From Verrucomicrobiaceae bacterium (GTDB lineage: Bacteria > Verrucomicrobiota > Verrucomicrobiia > Verrucomicrobiales > Verrucomicrobiaceae), in the NCBI GenBank assembly GCA_027490195.1, contig JAIXYN010000096.1, positions 1 to 47,807 of the forward strand: DNA of 47,807 nt, written 5' to 3'. Positions 7,989 through 16,275 of the stretch are shown piece after piece; position 1 is the first letter of the stretch; each line of letters begins with the position of its first letter. Below the pieces are notes generated by a model. It was not told the origin of the DNA, did not search any database, and was given only the letters and a program-made list of their open reading frames with translations. Both the position numbers and the translations under genes were made by a program.

Positions 7989-8816
7989 TCAGCGCTGACC
8001 GATCACGCTGAAGTCGAGATCTCCTTTCCCGGAGTCCACTCCGGCGCGCATCGCCGCGGCAGTGCAGTCGAGGGCGGGTGTCTTGAGCTTGGCCTCTGCC
8101 GCGAGCTCGCGGGCGAAGTCGGCATCCTTGAGCATGTTGCACAGGGCGAAGTGCGGCTCGAAGTCGCTCTTGATGATGGCAGGCAGCTTCATGCCGATGA
8201 GGGTGGAGAAGTTGGCGTTTGACTCCAGGGCTTCGAGCAGGCGTTCGAGGGGAATGCCGTTGGCCTTGGTGATGTCGGCCGCTTCGGACACGGCTTCGAC
8301 GATGACAGCGGAGACGAGATTGGTGACGATCTTGAGGACCATGGCTTCGCCAACGGCACCGAGGGGAAGAATTTTGGCGGCACTGGCTTCGAGGATGGGC
8401 CGGGCGCGTTCCAGCAGAAGATCACTGCCGCCGATGTAGTAACAAAGTTTGCCGTTTTGCGCCGCCATCTTACTACCGGTGAAGGGGGCATCGAGAAATG
8501 CCGCGCCGGTTTCTTCGACGAGCTGCGCGGCCTCCAGCGTGGCTTTTTTGCTGACGGTGGCGTGGTTCATGACGAGATGACCAGCTTTGAGTGCGGGCTT
8601 CATGTCCTCAATCGCTTCGATCAGCGCGGCGCTGTCACGCACGAAGATCTGGATGATGCCTGCCGCCTCGGCCACCTCACGGGGTGAAGCGAGGAAGTTT
8701 GGGACGGGGCGCGCGCTGCGGCTCCAGACAAAGACTTCATGCCCTACTTTGCGCAGATTGTCCGCCACACGACTGCCGATGATGCCGAGCCCGAGAATGC
8801 CAACGTTTTGTTTCAT
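7989..8816 (-). CDS. NAD(P)-dependent beta-hydroxyacid dehydrogenase (HIBADH/6PGDH family)
   Basis: This 275-residue cytoplasmic oxidoreductase belongs to the 3-hydroxyisobutyrate dehydrogenase / tartronate semialdehyde reductase / glyoxylate reductase superfamily. The N-terminal Rossmann nucleotide-binding motif is GLGIIGSRVADNL (residues 7-19), with WSRS after beta-2 suggesting NADP preference. The substrate-binding segment is FLDAPFTGSKMAAQNGKL, and the catalytic Lys is in MVLKIVTNL (about residue 170). An all-alpha C-terminal domain follows. The usual 'DAPVSGG' is altered to 'DAPFTGS', so the substrate is not obvious. It is flanked by the dimethylformamidase-like gene, which converges on it from the left, and by the divergent P-type ATPase gene. 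Family is secure; the specific substrate is not assigned. Confidence 0.88.
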   Translation of the reverse strand: MKQNVGILGLGIIGSRVADNLRKVGHEVFVWSRSARPVPNFLASPREVAEAAGIIQIFVRDSAALIEAIEDMKPALKAGHLVMNHATVSKKATLEAAQLVEETGAAFLDAPFTGSKMAAQNGKLCYYIGGSDLLLERARPILEASAAKILPLGAVGEAMVLKIVTNLVSAVIVEAVSEAADITKANGIPLERLLEALESNANFSTLIGMKLPAIIKSDFEPHFALCNMLKDADFARELAAEAKLKTPALDCTAAAMRAGVDSGKGDLDFSVIGQR

Positions 8817-8904
8817 GCCTCGCCCTTAGCGCGCATTTGCCACTGCGCAACCCATGGGGTGCATTACCCATGGTGGTCGTCGTGATCTAAATTTAAGGTG
8901 CGTG

Positions 8905-11583
8905 ATGTTGGCACCTCCATCGCTCATCTGGCACGCGACAGAATCTGGAAAGATTGTGGAGGCGCTAGAATCCGATGGGCAGGCCGGACTGAGCGGCAAC
9001 GAGGCTGCTGAGCGGCTGAAACAGCATGGCCTGAACGAACTTCCGGAGAACAAGCACAAGCCGCTGTGGCGGGTGTTTGTTTCGCAGTTCGCGAGTCCTT
9101 TGATCTACCTATTGTTCGTCGCTGCGGCGATCTCCTTTGCGATGGGACAAGGCAGTGACGCGGTGGTGATCCTGATCGTCGTGTTGATCAATGCGCTCAT
9201 CGGCGCTGTGCAGGAGGGGCGCGCGGAGCATTCCATGGCGACGCTGCGCAAGCTCTCGGCGCTGAAGGTGCGTGTCGTTCGGGAAGGTAAAGAATCGAGC
9301 ATCGAAGCGCGTGAACTGGTGCTGGGAGACATTCTGCTGCTCGGTGCTGGAGATCAGGTGGGTGCGGATGCGCGACTGCTGGAAGCCGCTGCGCTGGAAG
9401 CCACCGAAGCCGAACTCACAGGAGAGTCGCTACCGGTTTCGAAATACACCGAGGTGGTGTCTGAGGACTCCGGGCTGGGCGACCGCAAGAACATGATTTA
9501 CTCCGGCACGCATCTCACCGCAGGCCGTGGGCGGGCAATGGTGGTAGCCACGGGCCTGCAAACTGAGGTGGGAAAGATTGCCAGCCTCACGTCAAAGGCT
9601 GAGGAACCCAAAACGCCGCTGGAAAATCGACTCAAGCAGTTTGGGAACTGGCTGGTGGGAGCTTCCATCGTGCTGTTTGTTTTGATCCTCGCCTTTGGCA
9701 TGGTGCGAGGCATTCCCTTTGTGACCATTTTCATGGTGTCCATCAGTCAGATGGTTTCGATGGTGCCCGAGGGCCTGCCCGTGGCCATGACCATCGCGCT
9801 GGCGGTGGGCATGCAGCGCATGGCGCGGCGCGGAGCCATTGTGCGACGACTCGCTGCGGTAGAGACACTTGGGTCCACCAGCATCATCTGCAGCGACAAG
9901 ACGGGGACGCTCACGAAGAACGAGATGACAGTCACCACACTGCTGCTGCCGGATGGTCGTCAGATCAAAGTCACGGGGGCAGGCTATTCGCCAGAAGGCA
10001 AAGTGCTCGGCACCCGCAATGACGATGCCGCGCTCCGGGCTTTGCTGGAGGCGATCACGCTTTGCAACGATGCGAATCTGGTGCCGCCTAAGGCGGAAGA
10101 GACGCGCTGGCGGCCGCTGGGTGATCCCACTGAGGTGGCCTTGCTTACAGTCGCACTCAAAGGCGGTGTGGAACCCGAAAAGCTGCGCCACGATTGGCCG
10201 CGCCAGGCGGAAATCCCCTTCGACTCAGCCGTGAGGATGATGGCCACGCAGCATGACCATGATGGGAAGTGCCGGGTGCTCTTCAAAGGGGCTCCCGAGA
10301 TGCTATTAGATCTCTGTGATCCTGCGACGCTGGATCTCACGCACGTCCATCAGACGTCCGATAAACTCGCCGCGCAGGCCCTACGGGTGCTCGCGGTGGC
10401 CGAGGTGTATAACGTGCCGCTTGATGAAGCGGCAGGGTTTGAAATATGGCGCGGCAGGCTGCGCTTTCTCGGTCTGCTGGGCCAAATGGATCCACCGCGT
10501 GAAGAGGTGCAGGCTGCGGTGGTCGAGTGTCTTGCGGCGGGCATACGTCCGGTGATGGTCACCGGCGATCATAAGGCCACCGGGCTTGCGATCGCGACCG
10601 AACTGGGCATTGCGAAGCCCGGAGACATGGCCCTGGACAATGCGGAGCTTGAGGCGATGTCCGAAACTGAGCTGCGCACCAGTTTGGAAAGCATCTCCGT
10701 TTTTGCGCGAGTGCAACCGGCGCAGAAGCTGCGCATCGTTAAGGCGTTCCAGTCGCAGAAGCAGGTCGTCGCCATGACGGGAGACGGCGTCAATGACGCA
10801 CCGGCTCTCGCTGCTGCGGACGTCGGCGTGGCCATGGGCATCACAGGCACGGAGGTGGCCAAGGGTGCGGCGAAGATCATCATCACGGATGACAACTTCG
10901 CCAGCATCGTGAAGGCCATCGAGGAAGGCCGACTCGTGTATCAAAATCTCAAGAAGGTCGTGCTGTTCCTGTTTGCCACCTCCATTGATGAAGTACTCGT
11001 GCTGCTGCTCGCGTTGCTATGCGGCTACCCGCTGCCGCTGGCAGCGGTCCAGATCCTGTGGATCAACATCGTGACCGAAGGTGCGGTGACGGTGAACCTG
11101 ATCCTAGAAGGCCCGGAGGGCGATGAAATGCGCCGGTGCCCCACGCCAATGAATGAGCCGCTCATCACCAGGCCGATGCTGCGACGTCTGCTGCTCATGG
11201 TCTGCACCTCGGTAACAGCGGTCTTTGGCTTCTTCCTGTGGCGGCAGGCCAGTGGCGCACCGTTCGTACTCGTGCAGACGGAGACGTTCACACTGATCGC
11301 CATAACGCAGTGGTTCAATGTTCTCAACTGTCGCAGCGCCACCCAATCGTCCATCAGCCTCGATGTGCTGCGCAACCGGTGGCTCGTCGGCGGATTGATT
11401 CTCGGCAACGCCCTGCAAATCCTCGTCGTTTACAACGCAACCATGAACCGCATTTTCCACACGGTAGCGATCCCACTGGCGGATGTACTTCTGATAGGCC
11501 TCATAGGCAGCAGCGTGCTGTGGAGCGAAGAACTCAGGAAGTGGCGCGCACGCGTCACGGGGCCGGTTCAGCGTGATCGATGA
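8905..11583 (+). CDS. P2-type cation-transporting ATPase (Ca2+-ATPase-like)
   Basis: This 892-residue inner-membrane pump has an N-terminal cation-ATPase domain (GLSGNEAAERLKQHGLNELP), A-domain TGES at about 172, phosphorylation site DKTGTLT with D331, an N-domain KGAPE, and hinge TGDGVNDAPA from about 625. The M4 segment MVPEGLPVAMTIALAVG is the PEGLP form of P2 ATPases. M5 has TSIDEVLVLLLALLC, and M6 has LWINIVTEGAVTVNL, where SERCA-like pumps have an Asp in place of this Glu. The ten-helix plan is complete. The start at 8905 (MLAPPSLIWH) is preferred over 8854 because homology begins there. The likely role is Ca2+ or another divalent or monovalent cation efflux. The 3' end overlaps the convergent PPIase gene by 29 bases. 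Confidence 0.92.
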   Translation: MLAPPSLIWHATESGKIVEALESDGQAGLSGNEAAERLKQHGLNELPENKHKPLWRVFVSQFASPLIYLLFVAAAISFAMGQGSDAVVILIVVLINALIGAVQEGRAEHSMATLRKLSALKVRVVREGKESSIEARELVLGDILLLGAGDQVGADARLLEAAALEATEAELTGESLPVSKYTEVVSEDSGLGDRKNMIYSGTHLTAGRGRAMVVATGLQTEVGKIASLTSKAEEPKTPLENRLKQFGNWLVGASIVLFVLILAFGMVRGIPFVTIFMVSISQMVSMVPEGLPVAMTIALAVGMQRMARRGAIVRRLAAVETLGSTSIICSDKTGTLTKNEMTVTTLLLPDGRQIKVTGAGYSPEGKVLGTRNDDAALRALLEAITLCNDANLVPPKAEETRWRPLGDPTEVALLTVALKGGVEPEKLRHDWPRQAEIPFDSAVRMMATQHDHDGKCRVLFKGAPEMLLDLCDPATLDLTHVHQTSDKLAAQALRVLAVAEVYNVPLDEAAGFEIWRGRLRFLGLLGQMDPPREEVQAAVVECLAAGIRPVMVTGDHKATGLAIATELGIAKPGDMALDNAELEAMSETELRTSLESISVFARVQPAQKLRIVKAFQSQKQVVAMTGDGVNDAPALAAADVGVAMGITGTEVAKGAAKIIITDDNFASIVKAIEEGRLVYQNLKKVVLFLFATSIDEVLVLLLALLCGYPLPLAAVQILWINIVTEGAVTVNLILEGPEGDEMRRCPTPMNEPLITRPMLRRLLLMVCTSVTAVFGFFLWRQASGAPFVLVQTETFTLIAITQWFNVLNCRSATQSSISLDVLRNRWLVGGLILGNALQILVVYNATMNRIFHTVAIPLADVLLIGLIGSSVLWSEELRKWRARVTGPVQRDR

Positions 11584-12610
11584 CCTGGGCGTGATATGAC
11601 ACCGACTGCGGCGAACGGTTTCGCAGTTCAGAGAGGAGACTCATGACTGCTTCCACGCGCCGTTTGCTGGTGAGCAATGCAGTGATCTCGCCTTTCACTT
11701 CATCAAACGTTGGGAGTCGTGAAGCATGGCGCTCCAGCACGATGATGAGGTGCCAGCCAAGCTGCGTCTGCACCGGTTCGCTGAACTGGCCGACCTTGAG
11801 ATTTTGCACTGCGGCGATGAAATCCGCCGGCATGCGCTCCTGAGTGAACCAGCCGAGGTCGCCACCCAACGCCTTGCTCCGAGCGTCATCGGAATGTTCC
11901 TTCGCCAGTTGAGCAAAGGTCTTCTCTTTCGCTAAAAGCTGGCGATGGATCTCACGGATCTCCGCCTCGCGATCCGGTTTTGTTTTGTCGTGCCGGGTGA
12001 GGAAAATGTGCGCCGCATGGTGCGCCTCCGGGATGCGCAATGTCTCCTTGAACTGGTCATACCAAGCGCGCACGTCCTGTTGGGGCATCTTCTTCAGGCG
12101 AGGCCGAATTTGCTCAGCGATCCACGCTTCATCGAGCTGGGCGTCGTTGATCCGGGCATGCAGTGACTGGGACGTCAGTTGCTGCGCGGCTAGGCGACTG
12201 GGAAACTCCGCAGCATCGGCGAACTGCCGATGCATCCACTCCTCCTCGCGCTTCGCAGCAGCCTTGGATATTTCGGTGTCGAGGCCGCTCTTGTCACGGC
12301 AGGCACGCAGGAGGCGGGCATCCACCAAGTTTTCCAGAACCAGCCAGCGTGTTTGTTTACGCGCCTCTGGAGGCAGGCTGGCCCATGTATCGTTGCGCTT
12401 CCACAGATACTCCCGCATCGCCTCCTCCAGTTCTTGCCGGGAGATCGACAGGCCATACACCTCCGCAGCCACTCCCCCGCCCTGTTCCCGCCGCCGCTTC
12501 AGCAGCTTATGTAGAGGTCCCTGGAAGGCGTAGCTCTCTGCCAAAAGGTAGCAGACAGCGATGATTATGATGGCAAGCCGCCACGAAAAGCCTTGGAACG
12601 AACGCGACAT
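11555..12610 (-). CDS. Membrane-anchored parvulin-type peptidyl-prolyl isomerase (SurA/PpiD-like)
   Basis: This 351-residue envelope foldase has an uncleaved N-terminal anchor (LAIIIIAVCYLLAESYAF, about 12-30). A SurA-N-like helical region follows, with conserved early segment VYGLSISRQELEEAMREYL. A single parvulin domain lies at about 205-300: AAHIFLTRHDK, then FAQLAKEHSDD, GGDLGWFTQERMPADF and PVQTQLGWHLIIVLE. A C-terminal helix packs back as in SurA. It probably assists folding of exported or outer-membrane proteins in the periplasm. It converges on the P-type ATPase gene with a 29-base 3' overlap. A second, leaderless parvulin is at 36983-37870. Confidence 0.9.
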   Translation of the reverse strand: MSRSFQGFSWRLAIIIIAVCYLLAESYAFQGPLHKLLKRRREQGGGVAAEVYGLSISRQELEEAMREYLWKRNDTWASLPPEARKQTRWLVLENLVDARLLRACRDKSGLDTEISKAAAKREEEWMHRQFADAAEFPSRLAAQQLTSQSLHARINDAQLDEAWIAEQIRPRLKKMPQQDVRAWYDQFKETLRIPEAHHAAHIFLTRHDKTKPDREAEIREIHRQLLAKEKTFAQLAKEHSDDARSKALGGDLGWFTQERMPADFIAAVQNLKVGQFSEPVQTQLGWHLIIVLERHASRLPTFDEVKGEITALLTSKRRVEAVMSLLSELRNRSPQSVSYHAQVIDHAEPAP

Positions 12611-12763
12611 CAGTCATTTCAGACTAGGACAAGCCCAGCCGATGGCAAGGCAGCGCTTTGGTTGACAAAATGGCAACGCCCAGCCTGACCAGGCATGTAT
12701 TTTCGTAATTATAATAAAATAAACCTAGATTTATTGAGACTTGACCATAAATTTCATACAATC

Positions 12764-13555
12764 ATGACATTCCGAAGGCTACTTTTTCTGATATTTGCGG
12801 TTTGGACCGCACCGGCAATGGCTGCAACCATCAGCGTGACCGGACTGGACAACGGCGGCGCTTCGATCGGCCAGTACTCCATCAATAGTCAGACCTACTG
12901 GTGGCTGTGCATCGAGCCCGGTGTGTCAGCTTTGAGCAATCAAACCATCACCGCTGAAACCTATTCTGTGCTGGATGGCTGGACGCTGCAAAACATTGAG
13001 CGGAACAACGTCTACCTGTCCGACCCCTTGTTCTACGCCAGCATCATCCCGAAACAGGTCGCCGTGATGGAGTACGTCCTGGATACCTTCTTGCCATGGG
13101 ACACACTCGCAGGCGCCTCGGGCCGATTCATCGAGCAGAGCGGCGACTACAACAACTTCGGCAACAACGATACATTCTTCAATGCGATGTACGCCGTGCA
13201 GGACTTCCTCTCGCAGACTGCGGGTAAGCCGCCGAAGTCGGACTTCACAAATTTGAGCGACTATTTGGATTACTTTTCCGTCCTTGGCACCCCTACGGGT
13301 AACGCACGCTCAGCCCTTTTTCAAAGCATCCTGAGCGATGTCGCCACCAAAGATTCCGCTGGCTTCTTCGCCACCTACACCGCGCAGCACAACTACTTCA
13401 CCGTAAACACCTTCTTCAATGAAGCCGACCCGAGCAACAGGCAGGATGGCCTCGTCATCGGAGGCTTTGCCCCAGTTCCTGAGCCCGGTGGAGCCCTCCT
13501 CATCGCATGCTTTGGCATCGCATGGACATTGCGCCGCCGTCGTCGGATTAGGTGA
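12764..13555 (+). CDS. PEP-CTERM sorting-signal protein
   Basis: This 263-residue exported protein of unknown function begins with a signal peptide (MTFRRLLFLIFAVWTAPAMA). It ends in a PEP-CTERM tripartite signal: PVPEPGGA, a hydrophobic helix (LLIACFGIAWTL) and a basic RRRRRIR tail. That signal directs processing by exosortase (EpsH/XrtA type) and is usually linked to exopolysaccharide-producing cells. The body is rich in Asn, Gly, Ser and aromatics and resembles other uncharacterised Verrucomicrobia PEP-CTERM proteins. An in-frame start at 12695 would add 23 unlikely residues; 12764 is chosen because the signal peptide begins there. The 70 bases upstream are strikingly AT-rich, with a TATAAT at 12710-12715 but no good -35. 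No exosortase gene is in the window. Confidence 0.88.
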   Translation: MTFRRLLFLIFAVWTAPAMAATISVTGLDNGGASIGQYSINSQTYWWLCIEPGVSALSNQTITAETYSVLDGWTLQNIERNNVYLSDPLFYASIIPKQVAVMEYVLDTFLPWDTLAGASGRFIEQSGDYNNFGNNDTFFNAMYAVQDFLSQTAGKPPKSDFTNLSDYLDYFSVLGTPTGNARSALFQSILSDVATKDSAGFFATYTAQHNYFTVNTFFNEADPSNRQDGLVIGGFAPVPEPGGALLIACFGIAWTLRRRRRIR

Positions 13556-13798
13556 AACGCGATAGAATCTCCGCATTGCGCGGACTGGCCTATCAGCCTT
13601 CCAACGACCTCACCCCTTGGCAGATCAATGTGAGTTTTAGCCGTGGACTCCTAGACCGTTGGCGCAACTGAGCTACCCAGTTCACGCTTTTCAGAACCTT
13701 CAAAGCTCCCAGCTGCGCGGCCTCATCTTACAAATAGCTGACTTGTGAGCCCATGCTCGTCATAGAAAGTATTTATCTAACGATAAAGCTCGTTGTTT

Positions 13799-15580
13799 AT
13801 GCGCACCCTTTTCGCGAAACCCCTGCTTTCCAAGGAGTCTTTCTGGCCTTGGTCATGGGCGATGGTGTGCTGCTGTGGCTTGCTGCTCACGCTGCCTGCT
13901 TCTGGGCAGGATCTGCAGTTGGAGATCGTGCCGATGGTGAATGGTCAGGCACTGCGGCTGAATGAACCGCAAGCACTGGCGGTGGCGACTCAGGTAACGC
14001 GACTTGATTGCTTGCTCTCAGGTCTGGCTTTGCAGAAAGAGGACGGCACCTGGCTGGAATCGAAGGACTGGTTTGCGTATTTGAGCATGGCTGCGGGCCG
14101 ACTGACAGCGAGGGTCTCGGGCATGCCTGCGGGTGAGTACAAGGGCATCCGCTTCCGCATCGGGGTGGATGAGATCACGAACAAATCGGACCCGAACCGT
14201 TACGCAGCGGATCATGCACTCAATCCTCAAGTCAATGGCCTGCACTGGGGCTGGCAGGGCGGGTATATTTTCATGGCATTGGAAGGCCGCTTTTTGAAAG
14301 ACGGCAAGGAGAGCGGCTTCTCGTATCACATCGCCAATGCGCCGCAGTTGATGACGGTTGAACTGCCAGTGGCATATCGCGGAGGCCGACCACTGACTCT
14401 GGCACTGGAGTTTGATGTGCAGCGAGCGCTGGCCGGCATCGACTTCGCCAAAGATGGCACCTCGACGCATTCGCGTGAGGGCGATGCACTGGCAGCAAAA
14501 TTAAAGGCGAACATCGAGCACGCTTTCCGGGTGCGCAGCATGAACTACGATCTGTATCAGACACCGACGTTCGCGACGGCCCCGGCTCCCCTGCCCGCTG
14601 GCACCCATGCACTGACGCCGGCGATGACGCAGCGTTTTCCCCAGGTGAAACTACCTGCGGACAATCCGCTGACACAGGAAGGCGTGGCGCTGGGCCGACA
14701 GTTGTTTCATGACACGCGGCTGTCCATCAACCACACGCAGTCCTGCGCGTCCTGTCATGATCAAACGCATGCCTTTGCCGATGCGCGGCGATTCAGCCCC
14801 GGAGCGCAGCAGCAGAAAGGCAAGCGCAATGCGATGCCGTTGTTCAATCTGGCCTGGCAGCCCTCCTTCTTCTGGGATGGCCGTGCGGCAACGCTGCGTG
14901 AGCAGGTGCTGATGCCGATCCAGGACGCGCATGAAATGAATGAAACGCTGCCCAAGGTCATCACCAAGCTGAGTGCGGACGCTGAGTGTACGCAGGCGTT
15001 TGCCAAAGCCTTTGGTTCCGCAGAAATCACGCCCGAGCGCATTGCCAAAGCTCTGGAGCAGTTTCTTCTCACGCTCGTCTCGCAGGATTCGCGCTTTGAT
15101 CAAGCGGTGCGCAAGGTAGCAGAGCTGAGCGAAAGCGAGAAGCGCGGCCTGCAGCTCTTCGTGACGGAGTTTGATCCCAAACGCGGGCTGCGCGGTGCTG
15201 ACTGCTTTCACTGCCATGGCGGCACGCTTTTCACGAGCCAGCCGTTTGCCAACAACGGCCTTGAACTTGCCGATGATGACCTCGGCCGCATGGCGGTGAC
15301 GCAGAATGCCGCTGACCGTGGTAAATTCAAAACGCCCAGCCTGCGCAATGTCGCCCGCACCGCGCCCTACATGCATGATGGCCGCTTCGCCACGCTGGAG
15401 GAGGTGGTGGAGCATTACAGCAGCGGAGTACGCCGAAACGCCACGCTGGACCCGAACCTCGCCAAGCATCCGGAAGGTGGCATTCAACTCACGCCACAGG
15501 AGAAGGCTGATCTCGTGGCCTTTCTCAAGACGCTGACGGATGAGAGCTTCACGGGTACTGCCACCACCGCCGCCCGATGA
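13799..15580 (+). CDS. MbnP-MbnH fusion: copper-binding domain plus di-heme enzyme
   Basis: This 593-residue exported protein (Sec signal around WAMVCCCGLLLTLPASGQ) has two domains that are normally separate proteins. Residues of about 38-250 match MbnP (MXAN_0976-type) copper-binding proteins: PMVNGQAL, then LDCLLSGLAL, YKGIRFRIGVDE and the hallmark GLHWGWQGGYIFMALEG, with H149, W150 and W152. Residues of about 278-585 match MbnH (MXAN_0977-type), a relative of bacterial cytochrome c peroxidase and MauG. Heme 1 is C316-A-S-C319-H320 and heme 2 is C469-F-H-C472-H473, with FFWDGRAATLREQV and PYMHDGRFATLEEVVEHY. In methanotrophs MbnH oxidises an MbnP tryptophan to kynurenine, creating a copper site. 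A cis-acting version is inferred here. Start ATG 13799 is preferred over TTG 13793. No methanobactin, TonB-receptor or cytochrome maturation genes adjoin it. Confidence 0.87.
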   Translation: MRTLFAKPLLSKESFWPWSWAMVCCCGLLLTLPASGQDLQLEIVPMVNGQALRLNEPQALAVATQVTRLDCLLSGLALQKEDGTWLESKDWFAYLSMAAGRLTARVSGMPAGEYKGIRFRIGVDEITNKSDPNRYAADHALNPQVNGLHWGWQGGYIFMALEGRFLKDGKESGFSYHIANAPQLMTVELPVAYRGGRPLTLALEFDVQRALAGIDFAKDGTSTHSREGDALAAKLKANIEHAFRVRSMNYDLYQTPTFATAPAPLPAGTHALTPAMTQRFPQVKLPADNPLTQEGVALGRQLFHDTRLSINHTQSCASCHDQTHAFADARRFSPGAQQQKGKRNAMPLFNLAWQPSFFWDGRAATLREQVLMPIQDAHEMNETLPKVITKLSADAECTQAFAKAFGSAEITPERIAKALEQFLLTLVSQDSRFDQAVRKVAELSESEKRGLQLFVTEFDPKRGLRGADCFHCHGGTLFTSQPFANNGLELADDDLGRMAVTQNAADRGKFKTPSLRNVARTAPYMHDGRFATLEEVVEHYSSGVRRNATLDPNLAKHPEGGIQLTPQEKADLVAFLKTLTDESFTGTATTAAR

Positions 15581-15605
15581 AGCGGCGGTGATGAGGAGAT
15601 TGCTG

Positions 15606-15790
15606 CCTCTCCACATTCCATAGACGGCGCACCTTTTTGAGCACCAGCGACGCCTCAGACCCGCAGCTTCGGACCCGCACAGCGACAGCGGTTCCTTGCC
15701 AGCCTTGCGGCACGCGCTGCTCTGAGTGGTAAGGATGCGCTGTGAGCTTCCGTGGAATCCTTCGTCCCAACGCGGGCTGCTGCCTCATCG
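15606..15790 (-). repeat. Dispersed repeat, copy 2 (inverted relative to copy at 217-392)
   Basis: The reverse complement of 15699-15770 matches 235-306 at 64 of 72 positions without gaps. Similarity fades outward but includes the segment translating to LKKVRR at about 15610-15650. It lies between the MbnP-MbnH fusion gene and tRNA-Gln. The small minus-strand frame across it (15549-15827) lacks a start context and ends in repeat sequence, so I do not call it a gene. Confidence 0.7.
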
Positions 15791-15897
15791 CACTCCCCCT
15801 TTTCAAAAGCCCCCGCCCCCATAGCACACGTTCTGTGTGGCGTCTTTAATTGAAGGCGAGAAGCGGCGTTCACTGCACCTAAAAACTGCTGCCAGCG

Positions 15898-15971
15898 TGG
15901 TTACCCCGCAAGGACTCGAACCTTGAACGAGAGAATCAAAATCTCCTGTGTTACCATTACACCACGGGGTA
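15898..15971 (-). tRNA. tRNA-Gln (anticodon TTG)
   Basis: Read on the minus strand, this 74-base stretch folds as a cloverleaf. The acceptor arms TACCCCG (15965-15971) and CGGGGTA (15902-15908) pair perfectly, a D-arm contains TGGTGTAATGGTAACAC, and the anticodon stem GGAGA/TCTCT encloses the loop TTTTGAT (anticodon TTG, glutamine). The T-arm has GGTTCGAGTCC. The discriminator base is A, and the CCA end is encoded at 15898-15900. Confidence 0.95.
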
Positions 15972-16275
15972 GCAGGTGTGCCGAGAGCGATATTAGAGCC
16001 TCCTTTTCGCTGCGCAAGGGCGGCTTCGTTCTGAATTAAGCGTTTTAACGGGGAGTGGAAGTGTATCCCTTGGGGAGAAAGGCTGCTCGACTGGGGGTTT
16101 TTAACTTTTTCGTCATTGGACAAAACGAGCGGGATGCCGCTCCAAGCCTTGAATTTGCTTGGCTCCAGTCCCTAACGATACCCTCAACCTATTGAAATTA
16201 TGGAAATGTGAATTATTTATTCTTGCAATGCTTATTATATTTATCATAATGGCTTTGTAATTTAAGAAAATCATT
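15972..16275. other. Intergenic region, AT-rich toward its right end
   Basis: These 304 bases lie between tRNA-Gln (transcribed leftward) and the P-loop NTPase gene (transcribed rightward). The left part is unremarkable. From about 16180 the base composition changes sharply to A+T with runs such as TTATTATATTTAT, unlike the GC-rich surroundings, and it carries a candidate promoter. No gene or stable hairpin was recognised. Confidence 0.5.
16223..16250 (+). promoter_or_regulatory. Candidate sigma-70 promoter of the P-loop NTPase gene
   Basis: TTGCAA at 16223-16228 could be a -35 box and CATAAT at 16245-16250 a -10 box, with a 16-base spacer. This would place transcription start about 20 bases before the ATG at 16276. 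The call rests on consensus resemblance within an AT-rich tract, where such matches are common. Confidence 0.35.

Noticed and set aside
13625..13690. tRNA-like fragment on the minus strand with a D-arm-like TAGCTCAGTTG
   Set aside because: Only the D-arm string is convincing. The acceptor and T-arms do not pair, and no proper anticodon stem-loop can be drawn, so it is at most a degraded remnant.
15803..16123. 106-codon minus-strand open frame across tRNA-Gln
   Set aside because: It reads straight through the tRNA gene and has no protein-like features.
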